Notes under the pieces: model-generated
What the model was told of the DNA's origin: nothing
The model's input: only the letters and a program-made list of their open reading frames with translations
Databases searched by the model: none
Position numbers and translations under genes: made by a program
Part shown: positions 1-8,860 of the stretch, in pieces
Layout: the number at the start of each line of letters is the position of its first letter
Numbering within the stretch: the first letter of the stretch is position 1
DNA from: Levyella massiliensis
GTDB lineage: Bacteria > Bacillota > Clostridia > Tissierellales > Peptoniphilaceae
NCBI RefSeq assembly: GCF_000308275.2
Contig: NZ_HG529490.1
Coordinates: 124,001-188,000, forward strand
DNA: 64,000 bases
Direction: 5' to 3'

Positions 1-1
1 A

Positions 2-421
2 AAAAGAGTAAAACGCCGTCGTGTACACCGCGGTCGTATGAAGGGCAAAGCCATGCGCGGCAACACCGTCACTTACGGTGAATTCGGTTTGCAGGCGCTT
101 GAGCCGGCTTGGATGACAGCCAACCAGATTGAAGCGGCTCGACGCGCGATGACCCGCTACATTAAGCGTGGCGGTAACGTATGGATTAAGGTATTCCCGG
201 ACAAGCCGGTTTCCAAGAAGCCTGCTGAAGTCCGTATGGGTTCTGGTAAAGGTGCGCCGGAGTACTGGGTTGCGGTAATTAAACCGGGTCGCGTACTGTT
301 CGAGATGGCCGGCGTGTCCCACGATGTTGCGAAAGAAGCAATGCGGCTTGCCGCGGCAAAGTTGCCGATGAAGACCAAATTTGTCGTGCGTGAACAGGCG
401 GGACAGGAAGGTGAAGAATAA
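2..421 (+). CDS. rplP: 50S ribosomal protein L16 (5' end outside window)
   Basis: L16 of the large subunit, which sits near the A-site tRNA. The frame is open from base 2 and reads [12 protein letters not shown] before the internal Met at base 38, matching the conserved L16 N-terminus ([15 protein letters not shown]). The true start therefore lies a few codons upstream of the window, and the Met at 38 is internal. The later motifs MGSGKG and [12 protein letters not shown] are also L16-like. The stop overlaps the rpmC start by one base (TAATG), implying translational coupling in the S10 operon. Confidence 0.96.
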   Translation, partial: KRVKRRRVHRGRMKGKAMRGNTVTYGEFGLQALEPAWMTANQIEAARRAMTRYIKRGGNVWIKVFPDKPVSKKPAEVRMGSGKGAPEYWVAVIKPGRVLFEMAGVSHDVAKEAMRLAAAKLPMKTKFVVREQAGQEGEE

Positions 422-627
422 TGAAAGCAAAGGAAATTCGTAATCTCTCCGATCAGGATCTCAGCCAGAAGCTGCAGGATCTGAAGCAGGAGCTGTTCAA
501 TCTTCGCTTCCAGATCGCCAGCGGCCAGCTGGAGAATCCCAATGCTATCGGAACGGTAAAAAAAGATATCGCGCGTGTACGCACGATTCAGCAAGAGCGT
601 GCCATTGCGGCAAGAAAGGAGGCTTAA
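421..627 (+). CDS. rpmC: 50S ribosomal protein L29
   Basis: A 68-residue two-helix protein beginning [14 protein letters not shown], typical of L29, with the conserved stretch [18 protein letters not shown]29 lies near the exit tunnel, where it forms part of the docking site for SRP and trigger factor. Its ATG overlaps the rplP stop, and rpsQ follows 3 bp after its stop, so it is an internal gene of the S10 operon. Length is normal for the family. Confidence 0.97.
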   Translation: MKAKEIRNLSDQDLSQKLQDLKQELFNLRFQIASGQLENPNAIGTVKKDIARVRTIQQERAIAARKEA

Positions 628-630
628 CCT

Positions 631-891
631 ATGGAGAATCGTACTTCGAAACGTCCGTCGAAAGTCGGCGTTGTTGTTTCTAACAGCATGGATAAGACGA
701 TAGTTGTAGAGATTGCCACCTTGGTCAAGCATCCGGATTATCACAAGATGATCAAGCGTACGATCCGCATCAAAGCACATGACGAGAATAATCAGGCGAA
801 TATCGGCGATCGCGTACTGGTCATGCAGACCCGTCCGCTTTCTAAGACAAAGAGATATCGCCTCGTTGAAATCCTCGAAGAAGCGAAGTAA
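631..891 (+). CDS. rpsQ: 30S ribosomal protein S17
   Basis: An 86-residue OB-fold 16S rRNA-binding protein that takes part in early 30S assembly. Family hallmarks visible are [16 protein letters not shown] near the N-terminus, [12 protein letters not shown] in the middle and [23 protein letters not shown] toward the end. An AAGGAGG Shine-Dalgarno lies in the end of rpmC. Placed between rpmC and rplN, as in nearly all bacteria. Confidence 0.97.
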   Translation: MENRTSKRPSKVGVVVSNSMDKTIVVEIATLVKHPDYHKMIKRTIRIKAHDENNQANIGDRVLVMQTRPLSKTKRYRLVEILEEAK

Positions 892-905
892 GAGAGGGGG
901 CTTCA

Positions 906-1274
906 ATGTTACAAACCGAAAGTCGTTTAAAAGTCGCCGACAACTCCGGCGCTAAAGAGCTTTTAGTCATTCGCGTCATCGGCAGCACGGGTCGTAAGTA
1001 CGCTCGCGTAGGCGATCAAGTACGTTGCGCGGTAAAGAACGCTACCCCGGGCGGCACGGTCAAAAAGGGCGATGTTGTTACGGCGGTTGTTGTTCGTTCC
1101 AAAGACGGCGTATCCCGTCCGGACGGCAGCGTCATCCGCTTTGATGACAATGCAGCCGTCATCGTTAAAGATGACAAGAACCCCGTCGGAACTCGTATCT
1201 TCGGACCGGTTACGCGTGAGCTTCGCCAGAATGGCTATATGAAGATCATTTCTCTCGCACCGGAAGTACTGTAA
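906..1274 (+). CDS. rplN: 50S ribosomal protein L14
   Basis: A 122-residue protein, the usual L14 length, starting [19 protein letters not shown] as in most bacteria. L14 lies at the subunit interface, forms bridge B8 with 16S rRNA and is the docking site of the silencing factor RsfS. The ATG follows GAGAGGGGG. First gene of the part of the cluster conventionally called the spc operon; no terminator or obvious promoter separates it from rpsQ, so it is probably read through. Confidence 0.97.
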   Translation: MLQTESRLKVADNSGAKELLVIRVIGSTGRKYARVGDQVRCAVKNATPGGTVKKGDVVTAVVVRSKDGVSRPDGSVIRFDDNAAVIVKDDKNPVGTRIFGPVTRELRQNGYMKIISLAPEVL

Positions 1275-1284
1275 GGAGTGGACT

Positions 1285-1596
1285 ATGCACATTAAAAAAG
1301 GTGATAAGGTCCAGGTGATCTCCGGCAAATATAAAGGAAAAGTCGGTGAGGTATTACAGGTTTTTCCGAAAGAGAACCGGGTCATCGTTAAGGACGTTAA
1401 CATGCAGGTGAAGCATCAGAAACCGCGTAGCATGCAGGAGCCGGGTGGAATCATCCATCGTGAAGGCGCCATTCATGCATCCAATGTTCTGCTTTATGAT
1501 GAAGCAGCAAAACGCGGTGTTCGTACACACACGGAAATCAAGGACGGGAAGAAAGTTCGCGTTTCGACGAAGAGCGATACCCGTTTTGATCAATAA
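1285..1596 (+). CDS. rplX: 50S ribosomal protein L24
   Basis: A 103-residue KOW-motif protein, one of the two assembly-initiator proteins of the 50S subunit. The KOW motif is near the N-terminus ([20 protein letters not shown]), followed by the conserved [10 protein letters not shown] and [16 protein letters not shown] segments. AAGGAGTG lies just upstream of its ATG. Length and position between rplN and rplE are standard. Confidence 0.97.
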   Translation: MHIKKGDKVQVISGKYKGKVGEVLQVFPKENRVIVKDVNMQVKHQKPRSMQEPGGIIHREGAIHASNVLLYDEAAKRGVRTHTEIKDGKKVRVSTKSDTRFDQ

Positions 1597-1607
1597 GGGG
1601 GAGGAAC

Positions 1608-2150
1608 ATGACCAACACATTATATGAGCACTACAAAAATGAGGTCGTGCCTGCTCTGATGGAAGAATTCTCCTACGACAATATTATGCAAGTGCCGAAG
1701 CTGGAGAAAATCGTCATCAACTGCTCGATGGGCGAAGCCAAAGAGAATCCGAAGGTTTTGGAGTCGGCAGCGCACGAACTGGAGATTATTTCCGGTCAGA
1801 AACCGGTCATCGTCAAGGCAAAACGTTCCGTTGCTAACTTTAAGCTTCGTGAAGGTCAGCCGATTGCGACGAAGGTAACCCTGCGTCGTAAAAAGATGTA
1901 TGACTTCCTGGAAAAGCTGATTTCCATCGCTCTGCCGCGCGTTCGCGACTTCCGCGGCGTATCCGCTACGTCGTTTGACGGTCGTGGTAACTACGCGATG
2001 GGCGTGAAGGAACAGCTCATTTTCCCGGAGATCAACTATGACGATGTTGACACGATCCACGGCATGGACATTATCATTGTCACCTCGGCCCGCACGGATG
2101 AGGAAGCAAAGTCCTTCCTGACTCGCATGGGCATGCCGTTCGCTAAGTAA
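1608..2150 (+). CDS. rplE: 50S ribosomal protein L5
   Basis: A 180-residue 5S rRNA-binding protein of the central protuberance that contacts P-site tRNA. Diagnostic segments are the N-terminal [16 protein letters not shown], the [15 protein letters not shown] block, [21 protein letters not shown], and the C-terminal [16 protein letters not shown]. Shine-Dalgarno GGGGGAGG precedes the ATG. Normal family length and operon position. Confidence 0.98.
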   Translation: MTNTLYEHYKNEVVPALMEEFSYDNIMQVPKLEKIVINCSMGEAKENPKVLESAAHELEIISGQKPVIVKAKRSVANFKLREGQPIATKVTLRRKKMYDFLEKLISIALPRVRDFRGVSATSFDGRGNYAMGVKEQLIFPEINYDDVDTIHGMDIIIVTSARTDEEAKSFLTRMGMPFAK

Positions 2151-2161
2151 GAGGAGGAGAA

Positions 2162-2347
2162 ATGGCAAAGAAATCATTAATTGCTAAACAGCTGAGAAAG
2201 CCGAAGTTCTCGACGCGCGCCTACACCCGCTGCAGCATTTGCGGCCGTCCGCACGCAGTCCTCAAAAAGTACGGCATTTGCCGTGTCTGCTTCCGCGAAC
2301 TGGCTTATCGTGGGGAAATCCCCGGCGTGAAAAAAGCCAGCTGGTAA
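2162..2347 (+). CDS. rpsN: 30S ribosomal protein S14, zinc-binding short form (type Z)
   Basis: A 61-residue S14 carrying two CxxC pairs (CSIC and CRVC), i.e. the zinc-containing C+ form, rather than the roughly 90-residue zinc-free form. It binds the 3' major domain of 16S rRNA in the 30S head. Firmicutes that carry a zinc-free paralogue use it under zinc limitation; none is present in this window. The strong GAGGAGGAG Shine-Dalgarno sits directly before the ATG. Confidence 0.97.
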   Translation: MAKKSLIAKQLRKPKFSTRAYTRCSICGRPHAVLKKYGICRVCFRELAYRGEIPGVKKASW

Positions 2348-2367
2348 TTTGAGGAGGAGGTACAACT

Positions 2368-2760
2368 ATGATGACAGATCCGATCGCGGATATGCTCACG
2401 CGCATCCGCAATGGCAATATGAAAAAGCACGAATCCGTCGAAGTACCGGCGTCTAACATGAAGAAGAGCCTTGCGCAGATTCTTCTGGACGAGGGATACA
2501 TTAAGGGATTTAACGTCGTGGAAGACAATAAGCAGGGAATGATCACGATTGATCTGAAATATGTGGATGATCAGCGTGTCATTTCGGGCTTAAAGCGCAT
2601 TTCGAAACCGGGCCGTCGCGTCTATGTGCGCGCAAATGAAGTGCCTCGCGTTTTGGATGGCTTGGGCATCGCAGTGCTCTCCACCTCGCACGGCGTTCTG
2701 ACGGATAAGCAGGCACGTGAAGAAGGTGTCGGCGGCGAAGTACTCTGCTATATTTGGTAA
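2368..2760 (+). CDS. rpsH: 30S ribosomal protein S8
   Basis: A 130-residue S8, which binds helix 21 of 16S rRNA and in model bacteria also represses the spc operon by binding its mRNA. The N-terminus [16 protein letters not shown] and C-terminal [22 protein letters not shown] are typical. Two ATG codons are adjacent (2368 and 2371); both suit the GAGGAGGAGG ribosome binding site and differ by one Met. Confidence 0.97.
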   Translation: MMTDPIADMLTRIRNGNMKKHESVEVPASNMKKSLAQILLDEGYIKGFNVVEDNKQGMITIDLKYVDDQRVISGLKRISKPGRRVYVRANEVPRVLDGLGIAVLSTSHGVLTDKQAREEGVGGEVLCYIW

Positions 2761-2772
2761 GGGGAGGTTATT

Positions 2773-3312
2773 ATGTCGAGAATTGGATTTAAGCCGATTG
2801 ACATCCCCGAAAAAGTGGAAGTTTCAGTCGACAACACCAATACGGTTAAGGTAAAAGGACCGAATGGCGAATTGAGCCAGAAGATTCCGGCTACCTTTAA
2901 AATTGAACAAGAGGACAAAGTCCTTCACGTCGTCCGTCCGGATGATGAAAAGAAGACACGTTCTCTGCACGGGTTATATCGCACCTTGATTGCTAACATG
3001 CTCGAAGGCGTAACCACTGGTTACAAAAAGCAGATGCACATCGAAGGCAGCGGCTATCGTGCACAGAAGCAAGGCAACAAGCTGGTCATGAATTTGGGCT
3101 TCTCGCATCCGGTCGAAATGTCGGATCCGGATGGCATCACGACCGAAGTGCCGGATGACCGTACCATTATTGTAAAGGGTGCGGATAAACAGCAGGTTGG
3201 CAACTATGCCGCTAACATCCGAAAATGGCGTTTGCCGGAGCCTTATAAGGGCAAGGGCATCATTTACGACGGCGAACAGGTACGTCGTAAAGAAGGTAAA
3301 ACAGGCAAGTAA
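2773..3312 (+). CDS. rplF: 50S ribosomal protein L6
   Basis: A 179-residue L6 with the usual duplicated fold, sited near the GTPase-associated region. Evidence: N-terminal [16 protein letters not shown], the KGPNGELSQ segment, and the C-terminal signature [19 protein letters not shown]. The Shine-Dalgarno GGGGAGG precedes the ATG. Family-standard length; next gene rplR follows after 12 bp. Confidence 0.98.
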   Translation: MSRIGFKPIDIPEKVEVSVDNTNTVKVKGPNGELSQKIPATFKIEQEDKVLHVVRPDDEKKTRSLHGLYRTLIANMLEGVTTGYKKQMHIEGSGYRAQKQGNKLVMNLGFSHPVEMSDPDGITTEVPDDRTIIVKGADKQQVGNYAANIRKWRLPEPYKGKGIIYDGEQVRRKEGKTGK

Positions 3313-3324
3313 GGAGGCGCTTAG

Positions 3325-3681
3325 ATGGCACAATCTACTAAAAATGCAAATCGTATGGCGCGTCATGCCCGTGTTCGCAAAAAGATTTCGGGCACTGCGG
3401 ATCGTCCGCGCCTGAACGTCTACAAAAGCAATATGAACATGTATGCGCAGATTATCGATGATGAAGCCGGCGTAACGTTGGTTTCCGCATCGACACTCGA
3501 TAAAGATGTAGAGACCAAGGGCTCCTCCGTGGAATCCGCTAAAGCAGTGGGCGAAGCGGTAGCGAAAAAAGCCTTGGCCAAGGGCATCGAAACGGTCGTC
3601 TTTGACCGCTCCGGCTACATCTATCACGGCAAGGTAAAAGCGATCGCCGAAGGCGCTCGTGAAGCGGGCCTTAAGCTGTAA
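3325..3681 (+). CDS. rplR: 50S ribosomal protein L18
   Basis: A 118-residue 5S rRNA-binding protein. After a basic N-terminus ([15 protein letters not shown]) comes the L18 core, [20 protein letters not shown], and the ending [18 protein letters not shown], which is the family C-terminal signature. AAGGAGGCG lies before the ATG. With L5 it delivers 5S rRNA to the 50S subunit. Confidence 0.97.
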   Translation: MAQSTKNANRMARHARVRKKISGTADRPRLNVYKSNMNMYAQIIDDEAGVTLVSASTLDKDVETKGSSVESAKAVGEAVAKKALAKGIETVVFDRSGYIYHGKVKAIAEGAREAGLKL

Positions 3682-3697
3682 TTGGGGAGGAGGAATC

Positions 3698-4195
3698 ATG
3701 TATAAAGAAGACAACAAGCAAGAGCTTGAAGAAAAAGTCGTCTCCATCAACCGCGTCTCCAAGACGGCCAAGGGTGGTCGTACGGGTCGATTTGCTGCGA
3801 TCGTTGTGGTAGGTGACAAACAGGGACGCGTGGGCATCGGTACCGGCAAATCGCTGGAAGTTCCGGATGCGATTCGCAAGGGTTCGGAAGAAGCCAAGCG
3901 TTCCATGGTGAATGTTCCTCTCGTGGGCACCACCATTCCCCACACCATTGTCGGGCGTGCCGGAGCAGGCAGCGTGCTGCTGATGCCGGCAAAAGAAGGT
4001 ACCGGTATCATCGCCGGCGGTCCGGTGCGTGCGGTCTGTGAAATGGCCGGCATTACGGATATCCGTGCGAAGTCTCTGGGATCTTCGAATGCCCGCAGCA
4101 TTGTCAACGCAACCATGAACGGTCTGCTCAGCATGAGAACGGCAGAGCAGGTAGCTCGTATGCGTGGCAAGAACGTGGAAGAAATTCTGAACTAG
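3698..4195 (+). CDS. rpsE: 30S ribosomal protein S5
   Basis: S5 sits at the mRNA entry side of the 30S subunit and influences decoding fidelity. I chose the ATG at 3698 ([20 protein letters not shown]) because it follows GGGGAGGAGG at good spacing; an upstream GTG in frame would overlap rplR and adds no conserved sequence. The 165-residue product has the N-terminal double-stranded-RNA-binding-like domain ([18 protein letters not shown]) and the C-terminal domain with [20 protein letters not shown]. Confidence 0.97.
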   Translation: MYKEDNKQELEEKVVSINRVSKTAKGGRTGRFAAIVVVGDKQGRVGIGTGKSLEVPDAIRKGSEEAKRSMVNVPLVGTTIPHTIVGRAGAGSVLLMPAKEGTGIIAGGPVRAVCEMAGITDIRAKSLGSSNARSIVNATMNGLLSMRTAEQVARMRGKNVEEILN

Positions 4196-4205
4196 GAGGC
4201 CGAGC

Positions 4206-4388
4206 ATGAGCAAACTGAAAATTACTTTATCGAAGAGCTTCATCGGCCGCCAGGACAAACAGATCAAAACGGCGAAAGCGTTGGGCCTGACGAAGGTCGG
4301 TCAAACGGTTGAGCATGAGGATAGCCCGTCGTTGCGCGGTGCCATTCATAAGATTGATTTCATGCTGGATGTCGAGGAAGTACAATAG
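4206..4388 (+). CDS. rpmD: 50S ribosomal protein L30
   Basis: A 60-residue L30 of the prokaryotic short type: [25 protein letters not shown] followed by [27 protein letters not shown], formed partly from the rpsE stop codon, precedes the ATG. Located between rpsE and rplO as usual. Confidence 0.96.
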   Translation: MSKLKITLSKSFIGRQDKQIKTAKALGLTKVGQTVEHEDSPSLRGAIHKIDFMLDVEEVQ

Positions 4389-4398
4389 GAGGTCGATC

Positions 4399-4848
4399 AT
4401 GAAATTACATGAATTAAAGCCTGCACGTGGCGGCGAGACCAAAGACCGTAAACGCGTCGGCCGTGGTCATTCCTCCGGATGGGGTAAATTCGCCGGACGC
4501 GGTCGCGACGGTCAGAATTCCCGTTCCGGCGGCGGTGTACGTCCGGGATTTGAAGGCGGGCAGATGCCTTTGTTCCGTACGCTGCCGAAGCGCGGATTCC
4601 ACAACCTGTTTTCAAAACAGTACGCCGTTGTGAATCTTGCAGACCTGAACGTCTTTGAAGACGGCGCTGTTATTAATGCTGACTCGCTCGTAGAGGCGGG
4701 AATCATTCATCGTAGTGAACTGGTGGATGGTTTAAAGGTATTAGGAAACGGCGAACTGGAAAAGAAAGTTACAGTACAAGCGACGAAATTCTCAAAGTCT
4801 GCCGAAGAAAAAATTGAAGCAGCCGGTGGAAAGGCTGAGGTGATCTGA
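4399..4848 (+). CDS. rplO: 50S ribosomal protein L15
   Basis: A 149-residue late-assembly 50S protein. I chose the ATG at 4399 because AGGAGG lies 6 bp upstream and the product begins [11 protein letters not shown], the L15 signature; frame-open sequence further upstream overlaps rpmD. The glycine- and arginine-rich N-terminal extension ([40 protein letters not shown]) is diagnostic. The TGA stop overlaps the secY ATG. Confidence 0.97.
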   Translation: MKLHELKPARGGETKDRKRVGRGHSSGWGKFAGRGRDGQNSRSGGGVRPGFEGGQMPLFRTLPKRGFHNLFSKQYAVVNLADLNVFEDGAVINADSLVEAGIIHRSELVDGLKVLGNGELEKKVTVQATKFSKSAEEKIEAAGGKAEVI

Positions 4849-6125
4849 TGCTTTCCACACTCAAGAATGCATGGACAACGGAACAGACGCGCAAACGCAT
4901 CATCTTTACAATTCTGATGCTGTTTGTGCTGCGTCTTGGCAATGCTTTGCCGATTCCGTTTGCAAACTTGCAGCTTATCAACCAGATTTATAATTCGGTG
5001 CAGGGAAGCCTTCTCGGCATCATGAACATGATCAGCGGTGGCGGATTGGCGAACTTGAGTGTTTTTGCGTTGGGTGTCGGCCCCTATATCACTTCGTCCA
5101 TCGTCATCCAATTGTTGACGTTTGCTATTCCTCAATTGGAAGAAATTTCTAAAGAGGGAGAAGAAGGACGCAAGAAGATTCAACAATACACTAAGTACCT
5201 GGGCGTGGCGCTGGCGGTTGTTCAGGCATTTGCCTTGGTACAGGGAATCTTCTCCGGTGCTTTCGGAAATGGCGGCCTTGTTGAAAAGGTCATTGCTATT
5301 TTGGTTATGGTTGCCGGCGCTTCCTTCGTGGTATGGATCGGTGATTTAATTACGGAACATGGTGTGGGCAACGGTGTGTCTTTCATCATTTTCCTCGGAA
5401 TTGTAGTACAGATGCCGGGCAGACTGTACGGCATGATTCAAGCCGTACTGGCGGGAAAGATGAACGTTCTCGTGCTTTTGCTCATCATTCTCATTACCAT
5501 AGCGATTACCGTCGTGGTGGTACTGTTGAACGAGGGCGAACGCAAAGTTTCGGTACAGTATGCGAAGCGTGTGGTAGGCCGTAAAATGTATGGAGGTCAG
5601 GCCACCCACATTCCTATCAAGGTCAACATGGCTGGCGTTATGCCGATCATCTTCGCTTCAGCGTTGTTGGCCATTCCGCAAACCTTGGCATTGCTCTTTG
5701 GTGGCGGTGTGCAGCGGTTTGTAGCGCAGTATCTCACACCGCAGGGATGGGTCGGCTTCTTCGTACAGCACGCCTTCCAGGTGCTTTTAATCATCTTGTT
5801 CGCGTACTTCTACAACTCCATTCAGTTCAATGCGTATGAGTATTCTCGTAACCTGCAGCAATCCGGCGGCTTTATTCCGGGCATTCGTCCGGGCAAACCG
5901 ACCACGGATTACCTGCAACGCATTGTGGGCCGCATTACACTTGTCGGCGCAATCGTTCTGGCCGTTCTTTCCGTGATTCCGGGTCTGGTCAATCAGATCT
6001 TTAGTGTGCGTCTCGGTTTTGGCGGCACCTCCATCATTATCGTGGTGGGCGTGGTTCTCGAAATGGTACGCACCTTGGAAGCACAACTTCAGATGCGCCA
6101 TTATCGTGGATTCTTAAAACGATAA
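4848..6125 (+). CDS. secY: Protein translocase channel subunit SecY
   Basis: The central pore of the Sec translocon, an inner-membrane protein with ten transmembrane helices. The 425-residue sequence contains the plug region (LNMISGGG-like NMISGGGLANLSVFALGVGPYITSS), the cytosolic loop ENEGERKVSVQYAKR-like segment EGERKVSVQYAKRVVGRKMYGG, and the C-terminal loop NLQQSGGFIPGIRPGKPT that contacts SecA and ribosome. Its start overlaps the rplO stop, so it is translationally coupled to ribosomal genes. Length and gene position are standard for Firmicutes. Confidence 0.98.
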   Translation: MLSTLKNAWTTEQTRKRIIFTILMLFVLRLGNALPIPFANLQLINQIYNSVQGSLLGIMNMISGGGLANLSVFALGVGPYITSSIVIQLLTFAIPQLEEISKEGEEGRKKIQQYTKYLGVALAVVQAFALVQGIFSGAFGNGGLVEKVIAILVMVAGASFVVWIGDLITEHGVGNGVSFIIFLGIVVQMPGRLYGMIQAVLAGKMNVLVLLLIILITIAITVVVVLLNEGERKVSVQYAKRVVGRKMYGGQATHIPIKVNMAGVMPIIFASALLAIPQTLALLFGGGVQRFVAQYLTPQGWVGFFVQHAFQVLLIILFAYFYNSIQFNAYEYSRNLQQSGGFIPGIRPGKPTTDYLQRIVGRITLVGAIVLAVLSVIPGLVNQIFSVRLGFGGTSIIIVVGVVLEMVRTLEAQLQMRHYRGFLKR

Positions 6126-6140
6126 GGAAGTGAGGTAAGA

Positions 6141-6782
6141 ATGAGGCTCGTATTACTCGGCCCTCCGGGAGCCGGAAAAGGAACACAGGCGAAAAAACTG
6201 CAACAGAAATTTAATCTGACGCATATTTCAACAGGCGATATTTTCCGTGCCAACATCAAGAACAAAACCGAGCTCGGGCAGGAGGTCGAGAAGTACACTT
6301 CTGCCGGTAAGCTGGTTCCCGATGCGCTCACCATCGCTATGTTATGGGATCGCCTGGATCAGGAGAAAGAAAAGAACTTTTTGCTGGACGGGTTTCCCCG
6401 CACGATTGCACAGGCTGACGCCTTAAAGGAAGGCTTAGCGCAACGCAATTGCCCGTTGGATGCGGTGCTCTCCATTGAAGTGGATGAGGCCGTATTGGTT
6501 GAACGCCTGGCGGGTCGCAGAACTTGTCCTCAATGTGGCGCTTCGTATCATGTTCAGGATGCCCCGCCAAAACACGAAGGTATCTGCGATACCTGTGGAA
6601 GCGAGCTGGTGCAACGCCCGGACGATACGAGAGAAACCGTACAGAATCGAATCGACGTCTATCGTCGTCAAACCGAACCTCTTGTTGCGTATTATGAAAA
6701 GGAAGGCATTCTTTTCCACATCAACGGGGATCAATCGGTGGATGCCGTATTTGACGCCATTCAAGCGGCTTTAAATCTATGA
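6141..6782 (+). CDS. adk: Adenylate kinase, zinc-lid type
   Basis: Interconverts ATP + AMP and 2 ADP in the cytosol. The P-loop GPPGAGKGT is at residues 7-15, the AMP-binding segment STGDIFR at about 30-36, and DGFPRT at 83-88. The 213-residue product is a long-form enzyme whose lid carries four cysteines (C129, C132, C149, C152) expected to bind zinc, as in many Gram-positives. It follows secY as usual. The last codons overlap the ATG of the next gene (ATGA). Confidence 0.97.
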   Translation: MRLVLLGPPGAGKGTQAKKLQQKFNLTHISTGDIFRANIKNKTELGQEVEKYTSAGKLVPDALTIAMLWDRLDQEKEKNFLLDGFPRTIAQADALKEGLAQRNCPLDAVLSIEVDEAVLVERLAGRRTCPQCGASYHVQDAPPKHEGICDTCGSELVQRPDDTRETVQNRIDVYRRQTEPLVAYYEKEGILFHINGDQSVDAVFDAIQAALNL

Positions 6783-7090
6783 CCTTTGAAGCGAATATGG
6801 ATCAACCGTGTCCTTTCGTACCCGGCCAAGTGGTACGTTCCAAGGCGGGACACGATAAGGGCAGGATCTTTCTCGTGCTCGAAATTTGTGATGCAAAACA
6901 TGTCCTCGTGGTAGATGGACGCACTCGAACATTGGTGCGTCCGAAGAAGAAGCGCGTGGTTCATTTACAGCCGTACCGGGCGGTGATGCCCGATTTTAAG
7001 ACGATGAAGGAGGATGCGGCGTTTGATGATGCCGTGATCCGAAAATGTTTGGCCCCTTTCGAAGAGGCCCACACTAAGGAGGAAAGCTGA
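6779..7090 (+). CDS. KOW-domain RNA-binding protein
   Basis: A 103-residue basic protein with an N-terminal KOW/SH3-like barrel: [25 protein letters not shown] resembles the KOW region of L14e/L24-type ribosomal proteins, followed by [21 protein letters not shown]. Similar small proteins lie between map and infA in many Clostridia and are annotated as RNA-binding KOW proteins; their role is not established. Here map is missing from its normal position after adk. Its ATG overlaps the adk stop and its stop abuts infA, so it belongs to the spc operon. Function is inferred from domain and context only. Confidence 0.85.
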   Translation: MTFEANMDQPCPFVPGQVVRSKAGHDKGRIFLVLEICDAKHVLVVDGRTRTLVRPKKKRVVHLQPYRAVMPDFKTMKEDAAFDDAVIRKCLAPFEEAHTKEES

Positions 7091-7308
7091 TGTCATCAAA
7101 AGACGTAATTGAAGTCGAGGGCGTCGTCAAAGAGCGACTCCCTAACGCGATTTTCATCGTCGAGCTGGAAAACGGCCATGATGTGATGGCACACATCTCC
7201 GGAAAGCTGCGGATGAATTACATTCGTATCTTAGAGGGAGATCGTGTGACCGTGGAGTTATCTCCCTATGATCTCACCAAGGGGCGCATCACGTGGAGAA
7301 AGAAATAG
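7090..7308 (+). CDS. infA: Translation initiation factor IF-1
   Basis: A 72-residue OB-fold factor that occupies the 30S A site during initiation. The sequence [67 protein letters not shown] is the canonical IF-1 pattern (shown here only as recognisable blocks: [34 protein letters not shown]). GGAGGAAAG precedes the ATG, which overlaps the stop of the KOW gene. Confidence 0.97.
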   Translation: MSSKDVIEVEGVVKERLPNAIFIVELENGHDVMAHISGKLRMNYIRILEGDRVTVELSPYDLTKGRITWRKK

Positions 7309-7317
7309 GAGGAAGCA

Positions 7318-7431
7318 ATGAAAGTCAGACCATCGGTAAGAAAGATGTGTGATAAATGCAAGATCATCAAGCGCAAAGGTCGTGTGATGGTGATCTGCGA
7401 AAACCCGAAGCACAAACAGCGTCAAGGCTAA
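7318..7431 (+). CDS. rpmJ: 50S ribosomal protein L36
   Basis: A 37-residue protein beginning [20 protein letters not shown] and ending KHKQRQG, which is the classic L36. The zinc ribbon ligands C11, C14, C27 and H32 are all present. The TAGGAGGAAGCA stretch between infA and this ATG gives a perfect Shine-Dalgarno. It lies between infA and rpsM as in most bacteria. Confidence 0.97.
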   Translation: MKVRPSVRKMCDKCKIIKRKGRVMVICENPKHKQRQG

Positions 7432-7443
7432 GGAGGTGCGACT

Positions 7444-7788
7444 TTGGCTCGAATTTCTGGGATTGATTTACCCAAAGAGAAGCGTGTAGAGATCGGTTTA
7501 ACGTATATTTACGGTATCGGTCGTGCTCGTTCCAACGAAATCTTAAAGAATGCGGATGTAAATCCGGACACACGCGTACGTGACCTCTCTGAGTCTGAGG
7601 TACAGCGTATCCGTGAACAAATTGCGGAGTATCATGTCGAAGGCGATCTTCGTCGTGACGTTTCCATGAATATCAAACGTCTCCGTGAAATTAACAGTTA
7701 TCGTGGCAACCGTCATCGTCGCAACCTTCCGGTACGCGGGCAGAACACGAAAAACAATGCTCGTACACGTAAGGGACATAAGAAATAA
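7444..7788 (+). CDS. rpsM: 30S ribosomal protein S13
   Basis: A 114-residue S13 of the 30S head, contacting P-site tRNA and the L5 bridge. Translation starts at TTG (7444), eight bases after AAGGAGG, because the encoded [25 protein letters not shown] is the conserved N-terminus and no ATG is available nearby. The helix-turn-helix region and the basic C-terminal tail ([24 protein letters not shown]) are intact. Confidence 0.97.
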   Translation: MARISGIDLPKEKRVEIGLTYIYGIGRARSNEILKNADVNPDTRVRDLSESEVQRIREQIAEYHVEGDLRRDVSMNIKRLREINSYRGNRHRRNLPVRGQNTKNNARTRKGHKK

Positions 7789-7799
7789 GGGGGGATGTT

Positions 7800-8201
7800 A
7801 TGGTAGCTCAAAAGAAAGTCACCAGACGCGGCGGTAAGCGCCGTGTAAAAAAGAATGTTACGAACGGTCAGGCTCATATCATCTCGACCTTCAATAACAC
7901 GATTGTTACGCTGTCGGATTTAAACGGCAACGTACTCTCATGGGCATCATCGGGACAGCTCGGTTTCCGCGGTTCGCGTAAATCGACACCGTATGCAGCA
8001 CAGCAGTGTGCAGAAGAAGCGGCTACGAAAGCGATGGAACAGGGTTTGAAGACCGTCGAGGTCTATGTTAAAGGTCCCGGTTCGGGTCGTGAATCCGCCA
8101 TTCGCGCGTTGGAGACCTCGGGCTTGAGTGTCACCCTGATTAAGGATGTCACCCCGATCCCGCATAACGGTTGCAGACCGCCTAAGAGAAGAAGAGTGTA
8201 A
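7800..8201 (+). CDS. rpsK: 30S ribosomal protein S11
   Basis: A 133-residue platform protein of the 30S subunit lining the mRNA exit. Diagnostic blocks are [43 protein letters not shown] and the C-terminal [19 protein letters not shown]. The GGGGGGATGTT spacer provides a Shine-Dalgarno. Alpha-operon order rpsM-rpsK-rpsD-rpoA-rplQ is intact. Confidence 0.98.
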   Translation: MVAQKKVTRRGGKRRVKKNVTNGQAHIISTFNNTIVTLSDLNGNVLSWASSGQLGFRGSRKSTPYAAQQCAEEAATKAMEQGLKTVEVYVKGPGSGRESAIRALETSGLSVTLIKDVTPIPHNGCRPPKRRRV

Positions 8202-8212
8202 CGGAGGGAATC

Positions 8213-8800
8213 ATGGCTAGATATACCGGACCGATTTTAAAGCGTTGCCGTGCTTTGGGCATTGAGCCCCAAGTGGTCGGCATCGATAAGAAGAGTCGCC
8301 GTAATCCGAAGCGCAACACCCGTAAACTGAGTGATTACGGTATGCAGCTTCGTGAAAAGCAAAAAGCAAAATTCATCTACGGCGTTACTGAAAAAGCATT
8401 CCGCAACCTGTATGGACGTGCTAATCGCATGGGCGGTCAGGCTGGTTGGAATTTGCTGAAATTACTGGAACTGCGTTTTGATAATGTTGTGTATCGTATG
8501 GGATTTGCCTCTACGCGTGCGCAGGCTCGTCAGCTGATTGTTCATGGCCATTTCGACCTGAACGGTCACAAGGCGACTGTACCTTCCATGACCTTGGAAG
8601 TGGGCGATGTCATCAGCGTTCGTGAGAAGTCCCGTAAAAATGCGTTCTTCAAGAGCACCGAAGAGAACATCTGGAACCAGATGCCTTGGGTTTCTGTCGA
8701 TGAAGAAAAACTTCAAGGACGCATCCTCTCCGAGCCGATGCGTGATAACATCGACTATCCGATTGAAGAGACACAGATTGTCGAGTTGTACTCGAAGTAA
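8213..8800 (+). CDS. rpsD: 30S ribosomal protein S4
   Basis: A 195-residue primary 16S rRNA-binding protein that nucleates 30S assembly. It starts ARYTGPILKRCRALGIEP, has the KLSDYGMQLREKQKAKFIYGV segment and a S4 RNA-binding domain (LELRFDNVVYRMGFASTRAQARQLIVHGHF). The N-terminal zinc-binding cysteine cluster seen in some S4 proteins is absent. In B. subtilis S4 represses its own synthesis; no such site was identified here. Confidence 0.97.
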   Translation: MARYTGPILKRCRALGIEPQVVGIDKKSRRNPKRNTRKLSDYGMQLREKQKAKFIYGVTEKAFRNLYGRANRMGGQAGWNLLKLLELRFDNVVYRMGFASTRAQARQLIVHGHFDLNGHKATVPSMTLEVGDVISVREKSRKNAFFKSTEENIWNQMPWVSVDEEKLQGRILSEPMRDNIDYPIEETQIVELYSK

Positions 8801-8860
8801 TCCCACCCCGCAGCGCGACGTTGGAATCGAGTTCGACAGAACAGAAGGGGAGGCTGATCC

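Noticed and set aside
2974-4170. Minus-strand open frame of nearly 400 codons opposite rplF-rplR-rpsE
   Set aside because: It is the shadow of three certain ribosomal genes, has no ribosome binding site and no recognisable domain.
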